Source of the DNA: Variovorax paradoxus
GTDB lineage: Bacteria; Pseudomonadota; Gammaproteobacteria; Burkholderiales; Burkholderiaceae_C
Reading direction: 5' to 3'
DNA: 64,000 nt
NCBI RefSeq assembly: GCF_030811855.1
Contig: NZ_JAUSRN010000009.1
Coordinates: 124,001-188,000, forward strand
In this document: positions 54,170 through 62,354 of the stretch, piece after piece
How the letters are laid out: every line of letters begins with the position of its first letter
How positions within the stretch are numbered: the first letter of the stretch is position 1
Program-made: the position numbers and the translations under genes
The notes under the pieces: generated by a model
Seen by the model: the letters and a program-made list of their open reading frames with translations, nothing else
Databases searched by the model: none
Told to the model about the DNA's origin: nothing

Positions 54170-55328
54170 AGACATAGCCATTCAGGAACAGACCGCCATG
54201 CACACCGACCTCTGGCCCCCTCTCAGCGTGATCCGAAGCGCGTTCGAAGGCACCGTACCCACGGCACCCGGCGCCTCCGGCCGCGAAGCCGTCGTGGCCA
54301 TGCCGGGCACCGCCGCCGAGCCGCCGCGCTCGGTGCTCGATCTTGTGCTCCCCTTATCCGAATTGGCCCGGCGCCGCGAGGCTGTCGCCCAGCGCGCCTT
54401 CAACGCGCGCTGGGCGCCGGGCCGCCTCATCAGCGTGGTGGTCGAAGGCCGCCTGCTCGGCGTGCTGCTCGACCGCTGCATCCACGGCCAGCTCTGGCAG
54501 GGCTGGATGGCCGCGGGCGAGGCCGACTGGGCCGGTGCGTACGACGTGCTGCTCGAACCCGACGATGAGCCCTTCGAACCCGCCTTCGGATTGATCCAAG
54601 CCTGGAACGTGCTCACGCTCGAACCCAGCCCGCAACTCTGCGCACGCGTGCTCGGCGAGGTCTCGGCCACGCGGCTGGCTGCGATCCGCGCGGTGCACGA
54701 CGAATGGGCCGCGCAGGTGCCACTGGCCATTGCGCCCGAACCCGGGCGCATCGCATTGCGCACCGTGGGCGGCGTGTTCTCGGTGCTCTGCGGCACGCCG
54801 CTTGGCGAAGAAGATCCGCGCGCCGACTACCAGGCGATCTATCGCGAGGCCTCATCGCAGCTCAGCACTGCCTTGCAGCCGGCTTCGCACGGCAGCAGCG
54901 CATCGGCGGCAGCGCCGGGCATTTCGCGCGCCGGGCCACAGTCAAAGCCCGGGGGCGCCTGGTGGGGCAGCATCCGCCGCTGGTTCGGTGCCGAAGGCTG
55001 GCTACGCCCTGCCTTCGCGGCCCTCGCCCTCGTGGTCGTGGTGCAAAACGTGGGCCTCTTCGGCCAGCGCACGGAAGACGACGAAGTGCGGTTTCGCTCC
55101 GCACCGCCCGCCGCCGGCGCGCAAGCCGAACTCGTCGTGCGGTGGAAGCCCGAAGCGCGCGCCGGGGACACGGCCCGGCTGCTGCAATCGATGTCGGCCG
55201 AAGTGGTGGGCGGCCCAGGCGCCGACGGCAGCTGGCGCCTGCGCGTGGCCGACCCCGCGCAGGGGCTGGCCGCGTTGGCAGCGTCGCCGCTGGTTGCATC
55301 GGCCGGCCCGGCACCGGAGCGGCCATGA
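54162..55328 (+). CDS. Anti-sigma-like single-pass membrane protein
   Basis: 388 residues from the ATG at 54162, which overlaps the sigma-like stop by 8 bases; an ATG at 54198 is an alternative start. Residues 1-282 are predicted cytoplasmic, with a helix at ~283-301 (AFAALALVVVVQNVGLFG). The outside part begins QRTEDDEVRFRSAPP. The C-terminus (AELVVRWKPEARAGDTARLL ... EVVGGPGADGSWRLRV) matches the last domain of many membrane anti-sigma factors. The sequence DDEVRFR at 306-312 sits right after the helix and recurs in the caspase. The next gene overlaps the stop by ATGA. Confidence 0.65.
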   Translation: MPEDIAIQEQTAMHTDLWPPLSVIRSAFEGTVPTAPGASGREAVVAMPGTAAEPPRSVLDLVLPLSELARRREAVAQRAFNARWAPGRLISVVVEGRLLGVLLDRCIHGQLWQGWMAAGEADWAGAYDVLLEPDDEPFEPAFGLIQAWNVLTLEPSPQLCARVLGEVSATRLAAIRAVHDEWAAQVPLAIAPEPGRIALRTVGGVFSVLCGTPLGEEDPRADYQAIYREASSQLSTALQPASHGSSASAAAPGISRAGPQSKPGGAWWGSIRRWFGAEGWLRPAFAALALVVVVQNVGLFGQRTEDDEVRFRSAPPAAGAQAELVVRWKPEARAGDTARLLQSMSAEVVGGPGADGSWRLRVADPAQGLAALAASPLVASAGPAPERP

Positions 55329-57334
55329 CGATTGCGGCGCGCCTGCTGTGCCTGCTGATGCTGCTCGCCCCGGCGGGCGGTTCGGCGGCTGCGCAGCGCG
55401 CGCTGCTGGTGGGGGTTTCGGAACTGGTGAACCAGCCTCAGGCGCTGTGGCTCCAGGCGCCCCGCAACGACGTGATGCTGATGCGGCAGACCCTGATGAA
55501 GCAAGGCTTCGCGCCGGCCGATGTCACGGTGCTGGCCGACGGGGTTGCGGGCGCCTCGCTGCCCGAGGCCGAGCGCATCAACGAGGCGCTGGCGCGGCTG
55601 CTCGAGCAGTCCCGTTCGGGCGACTTCGTGGTGCTCTATTTTTCCGGCCACGGCACGCGGGTGCGCGACAGCACCAAGCGTTACCAGGAGCCGGATGGCC
55701 TGGCGGAAAACTTTCTGGCGCGCGACGCCCGCGGCACGGATGCGTCCGGAGGTAGCTTGCCGGGCGGCCTGCGCGATGTCGACTTCGACCGCTGGATCAG
55801 TGCCTTTCTTGCGAGGAACGTGTTCGTGTGGTCGGTGTTCGACACCTGCTCCGCGGCCTCGATGACGCGCAGCGCGGCACAGCCGCCGGAAGACCCCGGC
55901 CCGGCAGACGACGAAGTACGCTTTCGCGGCGTGCGTGCCGGCCAGCTTGCGACGGGCGGGTCCGCTGCCGCACCGTCACACGCACAGGCGCTGCCCGAGA
56001 TCGCAGCAGGCGTGCCCCGCGCGCGCTATGTGGCCTTCTTCGCCTCGGAGAGCCACCAGGTCACCCCCGAGCTGCGCCTACCGCGCAAGGGGCGCAATGC
56101 GCGTCCCCAGGGCTTGCTGACCTGGGCCGTGGCCGAGGCCCTGCAAAACAAGCCCGCAACCTGGCGCGACCTTTTCAACGGCGTGCTGGACCTGTACCCG
56201 TCCGTAATCGAAGAGCTCGAATCGCGTTTTCCCGCGCGCGAGTTGCCGTCCCCGGTGGCGGAGGGCAATCTCGACCTGCCGATCTTCGCCAATGCCTCGG
56301 CTCCTCTTTCGACGCGCCCCGTGTGGCGCGCCGAACGCGCCGGAGGCAGCCTCACGCTCAAGGCCGGCCTGCTCGACGGCCTCGAGCCCGGGCAGGACCT
56401 CCGCATCGTCGCCACACTGGCCGACGGCATCCAGCGCACGGCACAGGGCAGGCTGGTTCAAGCCGACCTCGGTAGCGCGCGGCTGGCGGTTCCCCCGGCG
56501 CTGGCCGAACTCGCGCAGGCCACGTCATGGAGCGCGACGCCGGTGGCCGAGCCGGCCTTGGCGGCGCTTCGGGTCCGAAGCGATTCCGCGCTGCCCGGTG
56601 GGCTCAGCCTCGACTACCCGGCGTCCATCCGCACGGCGGGCGAGGCGCAAGCCGATGTGCGCTGGGTCGACCTTGGTGCGGCAGGCGGCCGGCTGGAGCT
56701 GTTGTCCCCCGCACTCGCTGCGACTGCGGAAGGGGGCTCTGCGCAATCCGGCATCGTGGTGCGGGACATGGCCGAAGCCCGTGTTCGGCTTCAGGGACTG
56801 GCGCAACTCAAGTGGATGTCGCGCCTCGCCGAGCTGGCGAAGGACGGGAGGCTCGACGGTTTCGACGCCGTGCTCGAAGTGCGCGACGAAAGCCGCGTGC
56901 TGCGCAGCGCGAACGTCCGCGACGCGGCCGGCGGCACCTTGCAGCTGCGGCCAGGGGAACGCGCCGAGCTCATGGTTCGCAATGGCAGCGGCCAGTCGAT
57001 CGATCTCGTGGTGGTCGGTGCCGATGAGCAAGGCATCCTGCGGTCCGTCTATCCCCAAGACCTGGGCGAAGCCAATCGCTTCGAACGCGGCACGCGCGAG
57101 TCGCCGGCCTCCAAGCGCTTTGCGCTGCCGTGGCTCAAGCCCGGACGGCCGGCCAGGCTGCTGGTGCTGGCCACGCCGGCTCAAGCCCGCAGCGCACCGC
57201 GCCTGTTCGGCGCCGGCACCGCCGAAGCCACCACCAACACCGCGGAGCTGCGGGTGCGCGGCCAGCTCACGCCCGAGCGCGAGCGCCAGGTGTACGGCGC
57301 CATGCTGCGCTGGACGAACCCGGCCGCGCCCTGA
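55325..57334 (+). CDS. Exported caspase-fold (C14) peptidase
   Basis: 669 residues, ATG at 55325 overlapping the anti-sigma-like stop (ATGA). Signal peptide: MTIAARLLCLLMLLAPAGGSAAA. The caspase fold has catalytic His109 (LYFSGHGTRV) and Cys175 (VFDTCSAASM), of the metacaspase type, which cut after Arg/Lys. The loop behind Cys175 carries DDEVRFR at 195-201, identical to the anti-sigma-like segment. The C-terminal half (~500-620) has a DUF4384-like module (ELMVRNGSGQSIDLVVVGAD, YPQDLGEANRF). It should act in the periplasm. No inhibitor or partner gene is obvious besides the anti-sigma. Confidence 0.85.
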   Translation: MTIAARLLCLLMLLAPAGGSAAAQRALLVGVSELVNQPQALWLQAPRNDVMLMRQTLMKQGFAPADVTVLADGVAGASLPEAERINEALARLLEQSRSGDFVVLYFSGHGTRVRDSTKRYQEPDGLAENFLARDARGTDASGGSLPGGLRDVDFDRWISAFLARNVFVWSVFDTCSAASMTRSAAQPPEDPGPADDEVRFRGVRAGQLATGGSAAAPSHAQALPEIAAGVPRARYVAFFASESHQVTPELRLPRKGRNARPQGLLTWAVAEALQNKPATWRDLFNGVLDLYPSVIEELESRFPARELPSPVAEGNLDLPIFANASAPLSTRPVWRAERAGGSLTLKAGLLDGLEPGQDLRIVATLADGIQRTAQGRLVQADLGSARLAVPPALAELAQATSWSATPVAEPALAALRVRSDSALPGGLSLDYPASIRTAGEAQADVRWVDLGAAGGRLELLSPALAATAEGGSAQSGIVVRDMAEARVRLQGLAQLKWMSRLAELAKDGRLDGFDAVLEVRDESRVLRSANVRDAAGGTLQLRPGERAELMVRNGSGQSIDLVVVGADEQGILRSVYPQDLGEANRFERGTRESPASKRFALPWLKPGRPARLLVLATPAQARSAPRLFGAGTAEATTNTAELRVRGQLTPERERQVYGAMLRWTNPAAP

Positions 57335-57389
57335 CCTCATCCATTCGCACGCATCCACCGAATCACACATCACCGAGAAGGAGAAGCAC

Positions 57390-57956
57390 ATGTCCATGAC
57401 TTCCAACGGAGTCCCCGATCCCGACGACGCGCTGCGCATGCTCGATCTTGCGCTGGGAGCGGCGAGCGGCTGCGACCTCGTGATGATGATCGAACACTCG
57501 GGCACCCCCATCGAGGGCGAACTGGACCGCCGGTTCGAGGACGGCAAGCCGCGCATGGAAATTGCCGGCTATTTCTGGGGTGGGCATCAGAACTCGCAAT
57601 CCGGCCGCGCCGCGGCTGCGCGCGCTTTGTCGAATTTCATCGTCGTGCGCCGGACCGATGCCGCCACGGCCTCCATCGCGAGCCTGCTGCGAGTCAATGC
57701 AGAAGCCGGCAAGGTGGTTGTGAGCGTCTACAAGTCGGGCGGCGACGTCAAGTCGACCGAGGCCCAGGCCATGCTGGAGTTCACCATGGAGAAGGTGCGG
57801 GTGACCAGCCACATGCTGCTCACCAACAGCGTGCTGAGCGCACCGACGGAAATCATCAGCTTCGCCTTCAGGCGCTTCGGCATTCGCTCGGCACCGCAAA
57901 AGGAAGCGGGCGCGCGCGGCGCGGTGCGCGAGTGCGTCTTCGAGTCCGCCGAATGA
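57390..57956 (+). CDS. hcp: Divergent Hcp-family T6SS tube protein
   Basis: 188 residues from the ATG at 57390, after a GAGAAGGAGAAG site. Hcp-like core: IEGELDRRFEDGKPRMEIAGYFWGGHQ, ASLLRVNAEAGKVVVSVYKSGGDVKS, EFTMEKVRVTSHML, and APTEIISFAFRRFGI. The N-terminal 30 residues (before VMMIEH) are an addition compared with standard Hcp (~160-170). Hcp forms the T6SS inner tube. Sequence is diverged enough that a specialised role, for example as an effector carrier, is possible. Confidence 0.78.
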   Translation: MSMTSNGVPDPDDALRMLDLALGAASGCDLVMMIEHSGTPIEGELDRRFEDGKPRMEIAGYFWGGHQNSQSGRAAAARALSNFIVVRRTDAATASIASLLRVNAEAGKVVVSVYKSGGDVKSTEAQAMLEFTMEKVRVTSHMLLTNSVLSAPTEIISFAFRRFGIRSAPQKEAGARGAVRECVFESAE

Positions 57957-57981
57957 TCGAAACCAACCTGGGCACCCCACC

Positions 57982-58830
57982 ATGACCGCATCCGAACTGC
58001 TGAAGGCCGCCGATCCGGTGGCCGCACTCAAGGCACTGAGCGACGAAGTGCGCGCAAAGCCGGCCGACAGCAAGCACCGCGTCTTCATGGCGCAACTGCT
58101 GTGCGTGCTCGGCCAGTGGGAGCGCGCGCTCAACCAGCTCACCGTGGCGGCCGAGCTCGACGCACTGGCCGTGCCGATGAAGCAGGTGTATGGCGAAGCC
58201 GTGCGCTGCGAGGGCCTGCGCGCCGAAGTGTTCGCGGGCAAGCGCACACCCATGGTGTTCGGGCAGCCGGATGAATGGCTGGCGCTGCTGATCGAATCAC
58301 TGCTGCGCCAGGGCCGCGGTGAAGACGGCATGGCCGAAGACCTGCGCCAGCGCGCCTTCGAGGCCGCACCGGCCATCGGCGGCACCATCGACGGCGCACC
58401 CTTCGAATGGCTGGCCGATGCCGACATGCGCCTGGGGCCGGTGCTCGAAGCTTTCGTCAACGGCAAGTACTACTGGATTCCCTATGCGCGGCTCGCACAC
58501 ATCAAGATCGAGCCGCCCGAAGACTTGCGCGATTGCGTCTGGATGCCCGCCCACCTGCAGTTCGAGAACGGCGGCGAAACACTCGCGCTGATTCCCACGC
58601 GCTACGAGGGCAGCGAAAACAGCGCGGACGGCGAACTGCAGCTCGCACGCAAGACCGAGTGGCGCGAACTGAGGCCCGAGGTGTGGATCGGCAGTGGCCA
58701 GCGCGTGCTGGGCAGCGACGCCGGCGAGTACGCGCTCATGGATGTGCGCGAGATCCTGTTCACGCCGGCCGAGAGCGCCACCTCCGCTGCAGAAGCCGGC
58801 ACGCCGTCGGAGGACGGCACCGATGCCTGA
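57982..58830 (+). CDS. tagJ: T6SS accessory protein TagJ (ImpE family)
   Basis: 282 residues; ATG 25 bases after the Hcp stop. Family start: ASELLKAADPVAALKALSDEVRAKPADSKHRVFMAQLLCVLGQWERALNQL, TPR-like; the C-terminal domain has KYYWIPYARLAHIKIEPPEDLRDCVWMPAHLQFENGGETLALIPTRYEGSE. TagJ binds the sheath protein TssB and affects ClpV action in species that have it. It precedes tssE with an 8-base overlap. Confidence 0.88.
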   Translation: MTASELLKAADPVAALKALSDEVRAKPADSKHRVFMAQLLCVLGQWERALNQLTVAAELDALAVPMKQVYGEAVRCEGLRAEVFAGKRTPMVFGQPDEWLALLIESLLRQGRGEDGMAEDLRQRAFEAAPAIGGTIDGAPFEWLADADMRLGPVLEAFVNGKYYWIPYARLAHIKIEPPEDLRDCVWMPAHLQFENGGETLALIPTRYEGSENSADGELQLARKTEWRELRPEVWIGSGQRVLGSDAGEYALMDVREILFTPAESATSAAEAGTPSEDGTDA

Positions 58831-59338
58831 ACTCACCGCGCAGGAGCGGCTGCAGCCTTCGCTGCTCGACCGCCTCGTCGACCATGCGCCGGACGAGAAG
58901 CGCGAGAGCGACGACAAGCGCACGCTGACCAAGCAGGCGTTGCGCCAAGCCGTGCTGCGCGACCTCGGCTGGCTTTTCAATGCCACCAGCTACGGCCTTG
59001 CCATGGACGACAAGCGCTTTCCCAATGCGGCGCGCTCAGTCATCAATTACGGATTGCCTATGCTGTCTGGCCAGTACACCTCGTCGGTGCAGCGTGTCAG
59101 CATGGAGCAGGCTTTGAAGAACGCAATCCTGCAGTTCGAGCCACGCATCCTGTCCCGCACTCTCGAAGTTGAACTCGTCATGGAAGGCTCGGCATTGGAC
59201 TCCCACAACAGCATTGGCTTGCAGATCCGCGGCATGCTGTGGGCTCAGCCCGTGCCGCTCGAGTTCCTGATGCGCAGCCGCGTCGACCTGGAAGAAGGCC
59301 GCATAGAGATCGTGGACATGGCGCAAGCCCAAAGATAA
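58823..59338 (+). CDS. tssE: T6SS baseplate protein TssE
   Basis: 171 residues from the ATG at 58823, overlapping the tagJ stop by 8 bases. gp25-like: RQAVLRDLGWLFNATSYG, FPNAARSVINYGLPMLSGQYTSSVQRVSMEQALKNAILQFEPRI (core strand and catalytic-like region), and FLMRSRVDLEEGRIEI. It seeds the sheath on the baseplate. Confidence 0.9.
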   Translation: MPELTAQERLQPSLLDRLVDHAPDEKRESDDKRTLTKQALRQAVLRDLGWLFNATSYGLAMDDKRFPNAARSVINYGLPMLSGQYTSSVQRVSMEQALKNAILQFEPRILSRTLEVELVMEGSALDSHNSIGLQIRGMLWAQPVPLEFLMRSRVDLEEGRIEIVDMAQAQR

Positions 59339-59348
59339 GTCCGCCGTC

Positions 59349-61241
59349 ATGGACCCTCGGTTGCTGAGCCTGTATGAACAGGAACTGCGCTATTTCCGTG
59401 AAAGCTCTTCGGAGTTCGCGCGCGCCTTTCCGAAGATTGCGCACCGCCTGGGCATCGAAGGCCAGGAGGTCGCCGACCCGTACGTCGAGCGATTGATCGA
59501 GGCCACCGCGTTCCTTTCGGCACGCGTGGCGCTGAAACTCGATGCCGAGTACCCGCGCTTCACGGGGCATCTGCTCGACATTGTCTATCCGCATTTCCTG
59601 GCGCCCACGCCGGCCATGGCCATCGTGTCGGTGATGCCGGATGCCGACGACGCCAAGCTTGCAACGGGCCCAACGCTGCCACGTGGCAGCGGGCTGCGCG
59701 CACGGCAGGCGGTGGGGCAGAACACGCACTGCGAATTCCGTACGGCCAGTGCGCTGCGCGTCTGGCCCATCGAGATTCTGCGCGCCCAGTACTTCACCTA
59801 CGCGCCGGACCTGCCACTGAATGCTCACCCGCAGTCGCGTTCGATTCGCGGCGGGCTGCGCATTGCGCTGCGTGCGACGGCGGGGCTGAACTTCAGCCAG
59901 ATCGCCATGGACGAGCTCGTGCTGCATTTTGGCGGTGCCGAAGACGTGGCGTGGCAGCTGCACGAATGCGCGCTCGGCCAGCCCGTGGGCGTGCTGGTGC
60001 GGCCAATGGCGCCCGGCGGGGCGATGCAAGGCGCGATGAAGACGCTGCCCGGCAGCGCCATCCAGCCGGTGGGCTTCGAGGAAGACGAGGCGCTGCTGCC
60101 AGTGACAGCCACAGGTTTTTCGGGCTTCAGGCTGCTGCAGGAGTACTTCGCGTTTCCGCAGCGATTCCAGTTCGCACGCATCGTCGGCCTGCGGCCGGTG
60201 CTGGCGGACATGGCCGTGACGGAGGTCGAGATCGTGCTGCTGTTCTCGCGCGGCGATGCGGCGCTCGAAAAGCTGGTGAGTGCCGACAACGTGCAACTGC
60301 ACTGCGTGCCGGTGGCCAACCTCTTCAGCAAGCGGCTCGACCGCGTACCGGTGTCGGAGGGCGTGAGCCAGTTCCACCTGGTGCCCGACCGCACGCGCCC
60401 ACAGGACTTCGAAGTGCACACGGTGACCGAGGTCACTGGCCACGGCACACCGGGCACGGCGGAAGTGGCGGCCGAGCAGTCCTTTCGTCCGTTCTATTCG
60501 GCTTTTCATGGCAGTCGCCACGCGCACCCGGCCTACTACACGACCACGCGCGAGCCGCGCATGCTTTCGGTACGCCAGCGCACCGAAGGGCACCGCAGCA
60601 GCCATATCGGGTCCGAGGTGTACATGCAGATCGTCGATCCGCAGCAGGCGCCGTATTCGACTGCGCTGCGCCAGTTGGCGGTGACGGCGCTGTGCACCAA
60701 CCGCGACTTGCCGCTCCTGATGCCGCTCGGCCGCGACAACGACTTCGACTGCATCGACTCTTTTCCGGCGCAGCGCGTGCGCATGGTGCGCGGGCCTTCG
60801 CGGCCGGTGTCGCCGGTGGTCAGCCAGGGGCTCGGCTGGCGCGTGGTGGACCACCTGGCACTCAACTACCTGTCGCTCTCGGACAGCACGCCCGAGCAGG
60901 GCGCTGCCGCATTGCGCGAGACCTTGATGCTCTACGCCGCGCACGCGGATGAAATGCGCCAGGGCCAGGTACGCGGCCTGCTGTCGGTCAAGAGCAAGCC
61001 CGTGGCGCGCAGGTTGCCGCTGCCCGGGCCGATCGCGTTCGGCCGCGGACTCGAAGTGACGCTCGAAGTCGACAAGGATGCGTTCCATGGCCACAGCGTT
61101 TTTCTTTTTGGTGCCGTGATGGCGCACTACCTGGCGCGCCACGTGGAGGTCAATCACTTCGTTGAGGCCGTGCTGCGGATTGCGGGCAAGGGCGAAATCA
61201 TGCGCTGGAGGCCGCTGTGCGGGACACGCCAGATTCTGTGA
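59349..61241 (+). CDS. tssF: T6SS baseplate protein TssF
   Basis: 630 residues: LYEQELRYFRESSSEFARAFPKIAHRLGIEGQEVADPYVERLIEATAFLSARV is the family N-terminus and later parts (LPRGSGLRARQAVGQN, PLPGPIAFGRGLEVTLEVD, LFGAVMAHYLARHVEVNHFVE) match the VasA/ImpG group. It forms wedge units with TssE, TssG and TssK. The start of tssG lies within its last 25 bases. Confidence 0.93.
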   Translation: MDPRLLSLYEQELRYFRESSSEFARAFPKIAHRLGIEGQEVADPYVERLIEATAFLSARVALKLDAEYPRFTGHLLDIVYPHFLAPTPAMAIVSVMPDADDAKLATGPTLPRGSGLRARQAVGQNTHCEFRTASALRVWPIEILRAQYFTYAPDLPLNAHPQSRSIRGGLRIALRATAGLNFSQIAMDELVLHFGGAEDVAWQLHECALGQPVGVLVRPMAPGGAMQGAMKTLPGSAIQPVGFEEDEALLPVTATGFSGFRLLQEYFAFPQRFQFARIVGLRPVLADMAVTEVEIVLLFSRGDAALEKLVSADNVQLHCVPVANLFSKRLDRVPVSEGVSQFHLVPDRTRPQDFEVHTVTEVTGHGTPGTAEVAAEQSFRPFYSAFHGSRHAHPAYYTTTREPRMLSVRQRTEGHRSSHIGSEVYMQIVDPQQAPYSTALRQLAVTALCTNRDLPLLMPLGRDNDFDCIDSFPAQRVRMVRGPSRPVSPVVSQGLGWRVVDHLALNYLSLSDSTPEQGAAALRETLMLYAAHADEMRQGQVRGLLSVKSKPVARRLPLPGPIAFGRGLEVTLEVDKDAFHGHSVFLFGAVMAHYLARHVEVNHFVEAVLRIAGKGEIMRWRPLCGTRQIL

Positions 61242-62314
61242 GTGCCGATCGGGGCGGGCCAGTCAACACGCGCGTGGACAACGCGCTGCGCGAGTGGTCG
61301 GCCGAGCCATGGGCTTTCGACTACTTTGCGGTGCTGCGCCGGCTGGAATCGATTGCCGGAACCACGCCGCGCTGGGGCCGCGCGCTGTTGCCGAACGCGG
61401 AGCCGTTGCGCGTGGGACAGGAGCCTTCGCTTTCTTTCGCGCCCGCCAGCTTCAGCCGCTTCGAGGCGGCCACCGCCTATTCGCCGCCGCGCCTGCGGCA
61501 GCACTTCTTCTCCTACATCGGACCCAACGGTCCGCTGCCGGTGCACCTGAGCGATTTCATTCGCGAGCGCAGCATCAACCAGGGCGACCCGACGTGGCTC
61601 GCCTTTCTCGATAGTTTTTCGCACCGCTTCTCTCTGCACTTCTACCGGGCCTGGGCACAGGCGCGCCCCGCGGTGGCGCTCGACCGTCCCGGCGAAGACC
61701 GGTTCCGGCTCCAGATCGGCGCGCTGGTCGGCATCGGCACGCCGGGGCGCACCGGGCGAGATGAGGTGCACGACGACGCGCGACTGCACTTCTCGGGCTG
61801 GCTTGCGCGGCGGGTGCACAACGTCGAAGGTGTGGAGTCAGTGCTGTGCAGCTACTTCGGCGTGCCGGTGAAGCTGGAGCGCTGGGTCGGCCACTGGATG
61901 AGCCTGCCCGCCGGCGAGCTCACCCGACTCGGCCAAGGCGAGACCTCGCGCTCGATGGGCATGGGCGCGATGCTCGGCACGCGCGCCTGGGACCGGCAGC
62001 ATCGCGTGCGCCTGCACGTGGGCCCGCTCACGCTCGACCAGTACCGCATGTTCCTTCCGATCGGCGACGCGCAGCCCGTGCTGCAGCGCTGGATGCAGCA
62101 ACTGCTCGGCGACGAACTCGAGTGGGACGCGCAGCTAGCGCTGCAAGGCGCGCAGGTGCCGCCCACGCGCCTTGGGCAAGCCAAGGGCAACGCGCCGCGC
62201 CTCGGATGGATCGCGTGGCTCGGACAGCGCCCGCGCTCGCGCGACGCGGCGGATGTCCGCATCGGCAGCCAGCCCGTTGTGCCGAAGGATCGGCGGCCGG
62301 CCGCATTTCAATAA
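61217..62314 (+). CDS. tssG: T6SS baseplate protein TssG
   Basis: 365 residues from a GTG at 61217 with GGAGG 5 bases upstream. The start overlaps tssF by 25 bases. Family segments: PWAFDYFAVLRRLESI, RVGQEPSLSFAPASFSRFEA, QHFFSYIGPNGPLPVHLSDFIRERSI, and LAFLDSFSHRFSLHFYRAWAQARP. It pairs with TssF in the baseplate wedge. Confidence 0.92.
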   Translation: MRDTPDSVSADRGGPVNTRVDNALREWSAEPWAFDYFAVLRRLESIAGTTPRWGRALLPNAEPLRVGQEPSLSFAPASFSRFEAATAYSPPRLRQHFFSYIGPNGPLPVHLSDFIRERSINQGDPTWLAFLDSFSHRFSLHFYRAWAQARPAVALDRPGEDRFRLQIGALVGIGTPGRTGRDEVHDDARLHFSGWLARRVHNVEGVESVLCSYFGVPVKLERWVGHWMSLPAGELTRLGQGETSRSMGMGAMLGTRAWDRQHRVRLHVGPLTLDQYRMFLPIGDAQPVLQRWMQQLLGDELEWDAQLALQGAQVPPTRLGQAKGNAPRLGWIAWLGQRPRSRDAADVRIGSQPVVPKDRRPAAFQ

Positions 62315-62354
62315 ACCCAGTTTCCATTCGTCTTGAAGAGATACGGAGTCCTCC

